From NCBI GenBank assembly GCA_035630615.1, contig DASQKI010000001.1:1-21348 (forward strand): DNA of 21,348 bases, given 5' to 3'. Each line of letters starts with the position of its first letter. The first letter of the stretch is position 1. Below the pieces are notes generated by a model. It was not told where the DNA came from. It worked only from the letters and a program-made list of their open reading frames with translations, and made no database searches. Positions 13,845 to 20,346 of the stretch are shown here, piece after piece. The DNA is from DATFRX01 sp035630615 (GTDB taxonomy: Bacteria > Actinomycetota > Actinomycetes > Propionibacteriales > Nocardioidaceae). Position numbers and translations under genes: made by a program.

Positions 13845-14309
13845 ATGTCCATCGACGTCGGCCAGCAGGCTCCAGACTTCACCCTCAAAGACCAGCACGG
13901 CCAGGACGTGACGCTGTCGTCGTACCGAGGCGACAAGGCCGTGATGGTGATGTTCTATCCGTTTGCGTTCAGCCGGATCTGCACCAGCGAGCTCTGCGAC
14001 GTTCGCGATCACCTGTCGAGCTTCGTCAACGACAACGTGCTGCTCCTCGCGGTGTCGTGCGATCCGATGTTCGCTCTGCGCGCCTACTCCGAGCACGACA
14101 ACCTCACGTACCCGTTGCTGAGCGACTTCTGGCCGCATGGCGAGGTGGCGAGGGCGTACGGCGTGTTCAACGAGAGCGCCGGCTGTGCGATCCGCGGCAG
14201 CTACCTCGTGGATCGCGAGGGCGTTGTCGTCTGGAAGGTCGAGAACGCGATCCCGGAGGCCCGAAACCTCGACGAGCAACGGAAAATCATCGCAGATTTG
14301 GTCCCCTGA
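13845..14309 (+). CDS. AhpE-like peroxiredoxin
   Basis: Thiol peroxidase reducing hydrogen peroxide or organic peroxides in the cytosol. The 154-aa protein starts MSIDVGQQAPDFTLKDQHG; the active site is YPFAFSRICTSELC, with peroxidatic C46 and a nearby C51; the conserved arginine is in GCAIRGSYLVDREG. The PFAF-xxxC context is that of the AhpE subgroup. AGGAG lies about 8 bp before the ATG. It appears monocistronic: a terminator follows at 14402-14444. Its position next to an iron-uptake operon is compatible with an iron/oxidative-stress link, but no iron box precedes it. Confidence 0.93.
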   Translation: MSIDVGQQAPDFTLKDQHGQDVTLSSYRGDKAVMVMFYPFAFSRICTSELCDVRDHLSSFVNDNVLLLAVSCDPMFALRAYSEHDNLTYPLLSDFWPHGEVARAYGVFNESAGCAIRGSYLVDREGVVVWKVENAIPEARNLDEQRKIIADLVP

Positions 14310-14329
14310 GGGTGCGAGCGACGCTCTGT

Positions 14330-14401
14330 GATCAATTGGTAACAGAAATTTCGTTGAATCAGTAGCGCTCGGACCCCTTTTGGGTGTTCCATACGTACTG
14401 T
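14330..14401 (+). other. AT-rich patch with a small hairpin; possible promoter and small RNA
   Basis: Bases 14330-14368 are about 36% GC, unlike the surrounding GC-rich DNA. The patch includes TTGGTAACAGAAATTTCGTT. A hairpin follows (ACCC 14373-14376 with GGGT 14382-14385, plus GG/CC outside), then the strong terminator at 14402-14444. A promoter in the patch would yield an RNA of roughly 70-90 nt ending at the terminator. No -10/-35 pair is convincing. Confidence 0.3.
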
Positions 14402-14444
14402 CGTGGCCGCCGGTGACCCGAGACGCCGGCGGCCACGGCCTTTT
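14402..14444 (+). terminator. intrinsic terminator
   Basis: CGTGGCCGCCGG (14402-14413) pairs perfectly with CCGGCGGCCACG (14426-14437), 12 bp, around a 12-nt loop, followed by GCC and TTTT. It insulates the iron-uptake operon from the peroxiredoxin gene. Confidence 0.88.
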
Positions 14445-14478
14445 CCGGACAAGACCAGCTACCGCCAGGTAGGCTCAA

Positions 14479-14503
14479 ACATTAGGTTAGGCTAACCTAA
14501 TGT
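14479..14503 (+). promoter_or_regulatory. DtxR/IdeR iron box
   Basis: The core TTAGGTTAGGCTAACCTAA (14482-14500) equals the DtxR/IdeR consensus at every position, and the symmetry extends three bases on each side to a perfect 25-bp palindrome centred on G14491. It contains TAGGCT (14488-14493), a TANNNT -10 element, and ends next to the start codon. Fe(II)-loaded repressor bound here would block polymerase and shut the operon when iron is plentiful. Confidence 0.95.
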
Positions 14504-14504
14504 G

Positions 14505-15326
14505 ATGACCAGTTGGGAGAATCCGCTACGCGCGGTCGAGGTTGATCTCGGTTATCGCGGCACGCGGGTCGTCCACGGTGCATCGCTCGATTTGGCCGCC
14601 GGACGCGTGACCGCCCTCGTCGGTCCCAACGGCAGTGGCAAGTCGACCTTGCTGCGCGCGATGGCCCGGCTCCATCCACCCGAGTCCGGCGAGATCCTCC
14701 TCGCCGACGGCGGCTCCGCCTTGGCGCTGTCGCCGCGTGAGTTTGCGCGCCAGGTGACGCTCCTCGCCCAGAGCCGTCCTACCCCGTCGGGAGTGCGAGT
14801 GCGCGAGGTGGTCGGCTACGGCCGGCATCCGCACCGCGGTCGGTGGCGCGGCGTCGATCCCGAGAGCGCCGAGGCGATCGCCTGGGCGATGGACGTCACC
14901 GGCGTCACCGCGATGGCCGACCGCCCCGTCGACGAGCTGTCCGGGGGCGAGCGGCAGCGGGTCTGGCTGGCGACGGCACTCGCGCAGCGGACCCACACGC
15001 TCCTGCTCGACGAGCCGACGACGTTCCTCGACCTGCGCTACCAGATCGAGACGTTGGACCTCGTCCATGACCTGACCGTCGACCACGACGTCGCTGTCGG
15101 CGTGGTGTTGCACGACCTCGACCAGGCGGCCGGAATCGCCGACACCGTGGTTCTGCTCGACGACGGCCGAGTACGTGCGACCGGACCCGCCGTCGACGTG
15201 CTGACGCCGGACCTGCTCACCGAGGTCTACGGCATCCGGATCGAGGTGACCGTCGATCCCGATACGGGTCGGCTAGCGACCCGGCCGATCGGTCGGCACA
15301 GCGTACGAACTCAGCCATCCGTCTGA
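14505..15326 (+). CDS. iron-siderophore ABC transporter, ATP-binding protein
   Basis: Cytoplasmic ATPase powering uptake of ferric siderophores (FepC/FecE type). In the 273-aa protein: Walker A GPNGSGKST (40-48), Q-loop LLAQSRPTPSG (86-96), signature LSGGERQRV (145-153), Walker B LLLDEP (166-171) with T-F-L-D D-loop, and H-loop VLHDLDQA (201-208). ATG 14505 is chosen over the adjacent in-frame GTG 14502. The iron box abuts it and there is no room for a ribosome binding site, so translation is probably leaderless or nearly so. It is unusual but not rare for the ATPase to be the first gene. The lipoprotein gene follows after 43 bp. Confidence 0.94.
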   Translation: MTSWENPLRAVEVDLGYRGTRVVHGASLDLAAGRVTALVGPNGSGKSTLLRAMARLHPPESGEILLADGGSALALSPREFARQVTLLAQSRPTPSGVRVREVVGYGRHPHRGRWRGVDPESAEAIAWAMDVTGVTAMADRPVDELSGGERQRVWLATALAQRTHTLLLDEPTTFLDLRYQIETLDLVHDLTVDHDVAVGVVLHDLDQAAGIADTVVLLDDGRVRATGPAVDVLTPDLLTEVYGIRIEVTVDPDTGRLATRPIGRHSVRTQPSV

Positions 15327-15352
15327 CGTCCACCCGCATCGTCCACCCGCAC
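15327..15352 (+). repeat. 13-bp tandem duplication before the binding-protein gene
   Basis: CGTCCACCCGCAT (15327-15339) is followed by CGTCCACCCGCAC (15340-15352), one mismatch. It directly follows the ATPase stop and precedes the AGAAAGG ribosome binding site. Confidence 0.7.
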
Positions 15353-15369
15353 AGAAAGGCCTTCCCCTC

Positions 15370-16353
15370 ATGCGAACAACGCCCGCCGCCACCGCGGCGT
15401 TGATCACCGTGGCACTTGCCCTGACCGCCTGTGGCTCCAGCGAGGATGAGGCCGTGGCGTCCGACGGCTGCTCGAGCGGCGACTCCGGCGCCGACCCCGT
15501 CACCGTGACCGACACGCGCGGTGAGGAGATCTCGCTCGACGAGCCGGCCGACACGGTTGTGGCGCTCGAGTGGCAGGAGGCCGAAGACCTCACGGCGTTG
15601 GGCGTGATGCCGGCGGGCGTCGCCCAGGTCGGCGACTTCAAGACCTGGGTCGACACGGTCGAGATCGACGACGCCTGTGTGACCGATGTCGGCCTGCGGT
15701 CCGAGCCGAGCATGGATGCCATCGCCGGTCTGCAGCCCGACCTGATCATCACCGAAGGCGACCGATCCAAGAGCCAGATCGGCGACCTCGAGGAGATCGC
15801 CCCCGTGTTGGTGACCGACGGCACCGACCAGAGCGACAACATCGGACAGATGCGGTCCAATCTCGAGATGATCGCCACCGCCATCGGCAAGGAGGACGTC
15901 GCCCAGCAGCTGCTCGGTGATCTCGAGGCGAGCATCGAGTCCGGCCGCCAGGCGATCGAGGAAGCGGGCCTCGAGGGTACGACCTTCGCCGCGGCTCACG
16001 GCTGGACCGAGGGCGGCTCGGTGTCGATCCGGATGTTCGGCGAGGGCTCGCTGTTCTCCGACGTCGCCGAGGAGCTCGGTCTTTCCAACGACTGGGACGG
16101 CAAGGTCGACGAATGGGGGCTGACGACAACCGACGTCGAGGCGATGACCCAGCTCGGCGACACGCACTTCATGTACATCGCGCCGGAGGACAACGTCTTC
16201 GCCGAGGCGCTTCCGGACAACCCGATCTGGCAGGGGCTGCCGTTCGTCGAGAAGGGCAACGTCCACGAGCTGGACGGCGGCACCTGGGCCTTCGGCGGAC
16301 CGAAGTCGTGTGAGCAGCTTGTCGACGAGATCGTCGGAGCCCTCACGTCGTGA
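15370..16353 (+). CDS. iron-siderophore ABC transporter, substrate-binding lipoprotein
   Basis: Captures ferric siderophores outside the membrane. The 327-aa protein has a lipoprotein signal peptide with lipobox LTAC (C21) and a Ser/Glu-rich linker, then a FepB/FecB-like fold: VTVTDTRGEEISLDEPADTV (48-67), VALEWQEAEDLTALGVMPAG, the AGLQPDLIITEGDRSKSQI segment with the long connecting helix after it, and FVEKGNVHELDGGTWAFGGP near the end. AGAAAGG at about 15352-15358 serves as ribosome binding site. The stop overlaps the permease GTG by 4 bp. The ligand cannot be predicted; nearby genes include no siderophore synthesis, so a foreign siderophore is possible. Confidence 0.93.
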   Translation: MRTTPAATAALITVALALTACGSSEDEAVASDGCSSGDSGADPVTVTDTRGEEISLDEPADTVVALEWQEAEDLTALGVMPAGVAQVGDFKTWVDTVEIDDACVTDVGLRSEPSMDAIAGLQPDLIITEGDRSKSQIGDLEEIAPVLVTDGTDQSDNIGQMRSNLEMIATAIGKEDVAQQLLGDLEASIESGRQAIEEAGLEGTTFAAAHGWTEGGSVSIRMFGEGSLFSDVAEELGLSNDWDGKVDEWGLTTTDVEAMTQLGDTHFMYIAPEDNVFAEALPDNPIWQGLPFVEKGNVHELDGGTWAFGGPKSCEQLVDEIVGALTS

Positions 16354-18437
16354 CACTGGTCAAGCCCTCGACCGTCGAGCAGTCGCAGGGCGACGCCCTA
16401 CCGCCTGGTGCGCGATGGACGGCCGGGGCGGTGCTCGCCGGCGCGATCGGTATGGTCGTCGTCCTGGCCGCCGTCCACGTCACCCAGGGCACGTCGTCGG
16501 TGAACGCGTCCGACCTGCTGCGGCTGCTCGTCGGGCGTGGTGACGAAGAGACCGAGGCCGTATTCGTCGCTTCGAGGCTGCCGCGCATGCTGGCCGGGCT
16601 GGTCGTCGGCGTCGCGCTCGGCATCGCCGGCACCCTCCTACAGTCGATGACCCGCAACAGCCTCGCGGCGCCCGACACTCTCGGCGTCAACGACGGTGCG
16701 TACCTCGCGGTCGTGGCGTCGGCGATCTTCGTCGGTGGCCTGCCGCCGTTGCAGTCGGCCGGCGTCGCGATGGTGGGCGGGCTGGCCGCCGCCGGGCTGG
16801 CGATGGCGGTGTCAGCCGGGGGAGCGTCCGGACCGACGCGGCTGATCCTCGCCGGGTCGGCGACCGCGATGGCCATGGCGGCGATGACCAACACGCTGCT
16901 GCTGATGAAGCCCGAGGAGACCTTCGGCCTGTACGCGTGGGGCAAGGGCTCGCTCGCGCAGACCGGCCTCGAGCGCGTCGGTTACCTCGGGCCCCTGGTC
17001 GCGATCGGGATGGCCGTGGCGTTCGCGATGTCGCGCCGGCTCGACCTGCTCGCGTTGGGCGACGAGGGCGCGGCGGTGCTCGGCGTACGAGTCCGCCTGA
17101 CCCGACTGACCGCGGTCGTGCTCGCGGTGCTGCTGGCCGCCGCGGCCGTGACGGTCACTGGGCCGCTGGCGTTTGTCGGCCTGTGCGCACCCGCCCTGAC
17201 GCGGCTGCTGGCCCGACGCGTGCCGGGCCTCGGCGCGCATGCCTGGCTGCTGCCGACCAGCGCAGTCGTTGCCACCGCGGTCGTCTTTGGCTCGGACCTG
17301 ATCGTCCGGGCATTTCTGACCGGCCCGTACGGCTCGGAGATGCCGACCGGCGTCGTCACAGCATTGGTGGGCGCACCGTTTCTGATCTGGCTCGCCGCGC
17401 GGCACCAGGGCTCGGCGCGGGCCGGTGGGTCGCCGTCGTCGCGTCGTGGGGCGCTACGCAGTCGGGTCGGCTTCGCCGTCATCATCACGCTGGCGGCGGT
17501 CGTCGCGATCGCGGCGACAGTCGTCGGCATGCTGTTCGGCGACACGACCCTGCTTCTCGGCGATCTGACCAACTGGCTGACGGGGCGCTCTGGACCGGCG
17601 ATCACGTACCTGCTCGACAACCGACTGCCTCGGGTCGTCCTCGGCGTGCTGGCCGGCGTCGCGCTCGCCATCGCCGGAGCGACCGTGCAGGCCGTCTGTC
17701 GCAATCCGCTCGCCGAGCCCGGGATCATCGGCGTCACGGCCGGCGCTTCGGTTGGGGCCGTGGGCCTGCTGGTGTTGGTGCCCGGCGCCAGTGTCGGTCT
17801 GATGGCCGGCGCCGCCGGACTGGGCGCGGTGGTTGCCTTCGCCAGTGTGTACGGCCTGGCCTGGCGCGGCGGGCTCGACTCGGATCGGCTGGTGCTCGTC
17901 GGCGTGGGGGTCGGGTTTCTCGGAGCGTCGATCACGGCACTGCTGGTGCTCGAGGACACGATCCTGTCGTCGCAGGCGATGACCTGGCTGTCCGGATCAA
18001 CTTACGCACGGGGGATGACCGATGCGATCCCGGTCGCGGCGGCGCTCGTACTCCTGACACCGCTGCTCGCGCTCGCCACTCGAGAGTTGGACCTGCTGGC
18101 CCTCGACGACGACACTCCACGCTTGTTGGGCGTGCCGCTGGAGCGAGTACGGTTGCTCGCCCTCGCGGCCGCGGCGGCGTTGGCCGCGACGGCAGTGGCG
18201 GCGGTCGGCGTCATCGGCTTCGTCGGCCTGGTCGCCCCCCATGCGGCCCGAGCGCTGGTCGGCGGCCGGCACGCCCGCGTACTCCCGCTGGCGGCGTTGC
18301 TCGGCGCCGCGCTGGTCTGCTTCGCCGACACGGTAGGGAGAACCGTCATCGCGCCCGACCAGCTGCCGGCCGGCCTCATGACGGCGATGATCGGCGCCCC
18401 CTACTTCGTCTGGCTCCTGCGGCGGACGAGGGTGTGA
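16350..18437 (+). CDS. fused FecCD-type permease of the iron-siderophore ABC transporter
   Basis: The 695-aa protein carries two complete FecCD permease units, as in FhuB. Unit 1 runs to about residue 350 (RLPRMLAGLVVGVALGIAGT, LLQSMTRNSLAAPDTLGVND, and the ATPase-contact region LGVRVRLTRLTAV then GPLAFVGLCAPALTRLL), followed by a Ser/Arg-rich linker (about 352-370). Unit 2 repeats the order (RLPRVVLGVLAGVALAIAGA, CRNPLAEPGIIGVTAGASVG, LGVPLERVRLLAL, GFVGLVAPHAARALVG). Each has about ten membrane helices. It replaces the two separate permeases of other systems, so one ATPase gene, one lipoprotein and this gene complete a transporter. GTG start at 16350 within GTGA overlaps the lipoprotein stop. 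Confidence 0.94.
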   Translation: MTLVKPSTVEQSQGDALPPGARWTAGAVLAGAIGMVVVLAAVHVTQGTSSVNASDLLRLLVGRGDEETEAVFVASRLPRMLAGLVVGVALGIAGTLLQSMTRNSLAAPDTLGVNDGAYLAVVASAIFVGGLPPLQSAGVAMVGGLAAAGLAMAVSAGGASGPTRLILAGSATAMAMAAMTNTLLLMKPEETFGLYAWGKGSLAQTGLERVGYLGPLVAIGMAVAFAMSRRLDLLALGDEGAAVLGVRVRLTRLTAVVLAVLLAAAAVTVTGPLAFVGLCAPALTRLLARRVPGLGAHAWLLPTSAVVATAVVFGSDLIVRAFLTGPYGSEMPTGVVTALVGAPFLIWLAARHQGSARAGGSPSSRRGALRSRVGFAVIITLAAVVAIAATVVGMLFGDTTLLLGDLTNWLTGRSGPAITYLLDNRLPRVVLGVLAGVALAIAGATVQAVCRNPLAEPGIIGVTAGASVGAVGLLVLVPGASVGLMAGAAGLGAVVAFASVYGLAWRGGLDSDRLVLVGVGVGFLGASITALLVLEDTILSSQAMTWLSGSTYARGMTDAIPVAAALVLLTPLLALATRELDLLALDDDTPRLLGVPLERVRLLALAAAAALAATAVAAVGVIGFVGLVAPHAARALVGGRHARVLPLAALLGAALVCFADTVGRTVIAPDQLPAGLMTAMIGAPYFVWLLRRTRV

Positions 18438-18462
18438 TGGAACGGCACGGCACGCCGGGCAC

Positions 18463-18468
18463 TACGCT
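18463..18468 (+). promoter_or_regulatory. possible -10 element for tRNA-Val
   Basis: TACGCT fits TANNNT and lies about 67 bp upstream of the tRNA 5' end, in the 98-bp gap after the permease gene. The -35 region is unremarkable. Confidence 0.3.
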
Positions 18469-18535
18469 GTGCGCGGATGCAGACGTCCGGTGGGGGCTAC
18501 GCCGCTTTCGCGGTGGGCGGCGCGGACACATCATC

Positions 18536-18607
18536 GGGCGTATAGCTCAGCGGTAGAGCACCTGCCTTACAAGCAGGGGGTCACAGGTTCGATCCCTGTT
18601 GCGCCCA
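18536..18607 (+). tRNA. tRNA-Val (anticodon UAC)
   Basis: A full cloverleaf can be drawn in 72 nt. Acceptor stem GGGCGTA/TGCGCCC has one T-G pair; D arm GCTC-AGCGGTA-GAGC; anticodon arm CCTGC-CTTACAA-GCAGG with anticodon TAC; variable loop GGGTC; T arm ACAGG-TTCGATC-CCTGT; discriminator A. The following CCG shows that CCA is not encoded and must be added. It decodes GUA and related valine codons. Confidence 0.97.
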
Positions 18608-18791
18608 CCGATGGCTCCTGACCTGCGAAAACGCCAGTTGGCACCCGCGTCCAGGTCGAGCACAACGCTCAGCGAGCCCATAATCTTCAGGTATGAATCC
18701 CGAGTCCGAGGCGCTCATAGACGGCTTCGCACTATCGCTCCCTACCGCGAGAAAGTAGTCGGCCTTCTGCGCTTCGGCCTGGATCACTTTC
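18608..18791. other. tract between tRNA-Val and the oxidoreductase fragment with no recognised gene
   Basis: Open frames here are short or run through the tRNA on the other strand. I see no conserved motif, integrase, or repeat of the tRNA 3' end that would mark an inserted element. No T-run terminator for the tRNA is visible. Confidence 0.5.
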
Positions 18792-18981
18792 TCATGCGCG
18801 ATCGAACTCGTCGCGCTGGTCGGACGCGTCGGCGCCGGCGATCTCGACGTCGTCATGCCAGGGTCGCCGGAGCAGCTTGGCGGGGAGCGGGCCATCACCC
18901 GTACCTGGAAGCCGGCCCGCAACAGTTCGGGACGAGGCGCCCGCCGACGCAGCCGGTGGCCACGGAGACCAGGCACCGCGG
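18792..18981 (-). pseudogene. frameshifted N-terminal fragment of an NAD(P)-binding SDR/epimerase-like protein
   Basis: On the minus strand the frames together read LVSVATGCVGGRLVP, then (after one missing base near 18935) ELLRAGFQVRVMARSP, then (after another near 18890) AKLLRRPWHDDVEIAGADAS and DQRDEFDRA followed by TGA at 18794-18792. The ATGxxGGRLVPELL, QVRVMARSP and RPWxxDVEI order is typical of atypical SDR/NAD-dependent epimerase-like proteins (YbjT/DUF2867 type). Only the first 60 or so residues of a domain of over 250 are seen, and none of the remainder is found toward the tRNA. So this is a truncated, decayed gene. Confidence 0.7.
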
Positions 18982-19003
18982 CCCCGGGCCGGTGCATCGA
19001 AGG

Positions 19004-19861
19004 CTAGCTGCCGATCAGCGCCTCGGCGGCTTCGGCGATGTCGTCGACGAGCGGACGCGCACCGGTGCCCCGTACCGCCTGCTCGGAGACCGGCGCCGCC
19101 ACCGCAACCGTCAGGTCGGCCGCGATCGCCGCGATGGCGGCCGCGTGCCGACCGAAGAGGTCGGCGTCGCGGGTCGCGACCACTACCAGGGAGGGCCGCA
19201 GAGAGCGGACGCTGGCCCCTAGCGTGTCGAACGGCGTGTCAGCTCCGAGGAACGTCACGCGCCACCCGCGGCGGGCGATCAGGATTCCGAAGAGGATCAG
19301 GCCGAGGTCGTGGGCCTCACCGGGTGGACAGGCGAGCACCGCAGACCCAGAACCACCGGCGCCCCAGTCCCTGGCGAGTCCCAGAACGCGACCCCGGATC
19401 AGGTTCGAGGCGAAGTGCTCTTGCGCCACCGTGACCGAGCCGTCGGCCCATCGCTCGCCGAGGTCGTGCAGATAGGGGATCAGGACTTCGGTGATCGCGA
19501 ATTCGACCGACACGGTGCCGAACAGTCGGTCCAGCGCGGCGTGACCGGCCGTGGTGTCGAAGCCGTCGAGCGCCTTCCGCAGCCCGTCGGCCAGATCGTC
19601 CACCATCGGTTGCGCCACCGCGGTGGCCGCGTGCGGCGGGGCCGCGGCCAACCGAGCCGCCTCGGCCGCCGACAGGCCCTCGGAGATCAGCGCCGCGGTC
19701 CGGCGGATCCGGCCCTCGTCGTCGGAGGAGTAGAGCCGGAAGCCGCCGGGCGACCGGGCCGGCTGCAAGAGGCCGTACCGCAGCTCCCAGGCCCGCAGCA
19801 GTTCGGGCGATACGCCGGTGCGCCGGGACAGCTCGCCGATGCGCATCACGCCGTCGTTCAT
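19004..19861 (-). CDS. MerR-family regulator with a CarH-type B12-binding domain
   Basis: Likely adenosylcobalamin-dependent transcriptional regulator, possibly light-responsive. In the 285-aa protein residues 6-70 are a MerR helix-turn-helix (MRIGELSRRTGVSPELLRAW, ELRYGLLQPARSPGGFRLYS); 85-165 form the helical cap with the W-x9-EH motif (W138, E148, H149); 173-285 are a Rossmann-like cobalamin domain with ExHxxG (E182, H184, G187), where H184 would be the lower axial ligand. The residue after W138 is Ala, where Thermus CarH has the His132 that links to cobalt after light. The start at 19861 is supported by TAGAGT ending 8 bp upstream (leaderless). Divergent from the DUF378 gene, which it probably controls along with itself. 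Confidence 0.88.
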   Translation of the reverse strand: MNDGVMRIGELSRRTGVSPELLRAWELRYGLLQPARSPGGFRLYSSDDEGRIRRTAALISEGLSAAEAARLAAAPPHAATAVAQPMVDDLADGLRKALDGFDTTAGHAALDRLFGTVSVEFAITEVLIPYLHDLGERWADGSVTVAQEHFASNLIRGRVLGLARDWGAGGSGSAVLACPPGEAHDLGLILFGILIARRGWRVTFLGADTPFDTLGASVRSLRPSLVVVATRDADLFGRHAAAIAAIAADLTVAVAAPVSEQAVRGTGARPLVDDIAEAAEALIGS

Positions 19862-19869
19862 GGCACGTC

Positions 19870-19875
19870 ACTCTA
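19870..19875 (-). promoter_or_regulatory. -10 element for the MerR/B12 regulator gene
   Basis: TAGAGT on the minus strand ends 8 bp before the ATG at 19861, consistent with a leaderless message. It is part of the repeated CTCTACAG motif, so a regulator bound to the repeats would cover it. Confidence 0.5.
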
Positions 19876-19959
19876 CAGCTCTTCGACAGAACTCTCTACA
19901 GACTCTTGACAGACACAGCAGGCGGGGCGCAGGCTGGACTCTCGACAAACCTTCGACAA
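19871..19959. promoter_or_regulatory. cluster of CTCTACAG and GACA repeats between the divergent genes (putative operators)
   Basis: CTCTACAG occurs at 19871-19878 and 19894-19901, each followed by GACAGA at 19885-19890 and 19908-19913, so the unit recurs at 23 bp. Two further TCGACAA motifs lie at 19942-19948 and 19953-19959, 11 bp or one helical turn apart. The arrangement overlaps both divergent promoters, as expected of sites for the MerR/B12 regulator; that assignment is inference. Confidence 0.55.
19906..19935 (+). promoter_or_regulatory. promoter of the DUF378 gene
   Basis: A perfect -35 TTGACA (19906-19911) and a -10-like CAGGCT (19930-19935) are separated by 18 bp. The -35 lies inside the second repeat unit. 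CarH-type repressors are known to act by covering the -35 of their targets. Confidence 0.5.
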
Positions 19960-19970
19960 GGAGTGGTGAG

Positions 19971-20207
19971 ATGAAGAAGATCGACCTAGTGGCGGCGGCC
20001 CTCGTCATCGTGGGCGCGCTGAACTGGGGGCTGGTCGCACTGGTGAGGTTCGACTTGGTCGCCGCCGTCTTCGGGCTCGACTTCGGCGAGACCAACGCCG
20101 CCACCCGGATCATCTACGGCCTGGTCGGCCTGTCCGGCGTGTGGCTGATCACCCGGGCACCCGCATTCGCGAACAGCACTGGCCGCCGAACGGCGGTGCG
20201 GACATGA
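19971..20207 (+). CDS. DUF378 family small membrane protein
   Basis: 78-aa protein with the DUF378 (YuzA-like) look: MKKIDLVAAALVIVGALNWG, then LVALVRFDLVAAVFG, and a second helix ATRIIYGLVGLSGVWLI. Two membrane segments at about 5-26 and 44-62; the short C-terminal tail is basic. Function unknown. ATG 19971 is preceded by AAGGAG (19958-19963) with 7 bp spacing, and the conserved MKKIDL start confirms it; the frame is open further upstream only through the promoter. It stands directly downstream of the repeat-bearing promoter divergent from the B12-binding regulator, so it is a prime target of that regulator. Confidence 0.85.
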   Translation: MKKIDLVAAALVIVGALNWGLVALVRFDLVAAVFGLDFGETNAATRIIYGLVGLSGVWLITRAPAFANSTGRRTAVRT

Positions 20208-20346
20208 CCCGCCGACTCTCACTCGCCGGTGTCACCGCGACCGCGCCCCGACCTCGACCGCGGGAGGGACTTTGGTTCCACGCATCCATACGCGTCGCCG
20301 GGTCCGATGACTCGATGACAGAAGACACGAACTGAGGAGAACACCG

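Noticed and set aside
16937..18556. 539-aa plus-strand frame inside the permease gene
   Set aside because: Arginine-rich shadow of the fused permease; it has no membrane helices or motifs and runs into the tRNA.
18581..18997. Intact 138-aa gene on the minus strand
   Set aside because: The frame runs through the tRNA and contains only a part of an oxidoreductase motif; the homologous sequence is split over several frames, so it is a decayed fragment.
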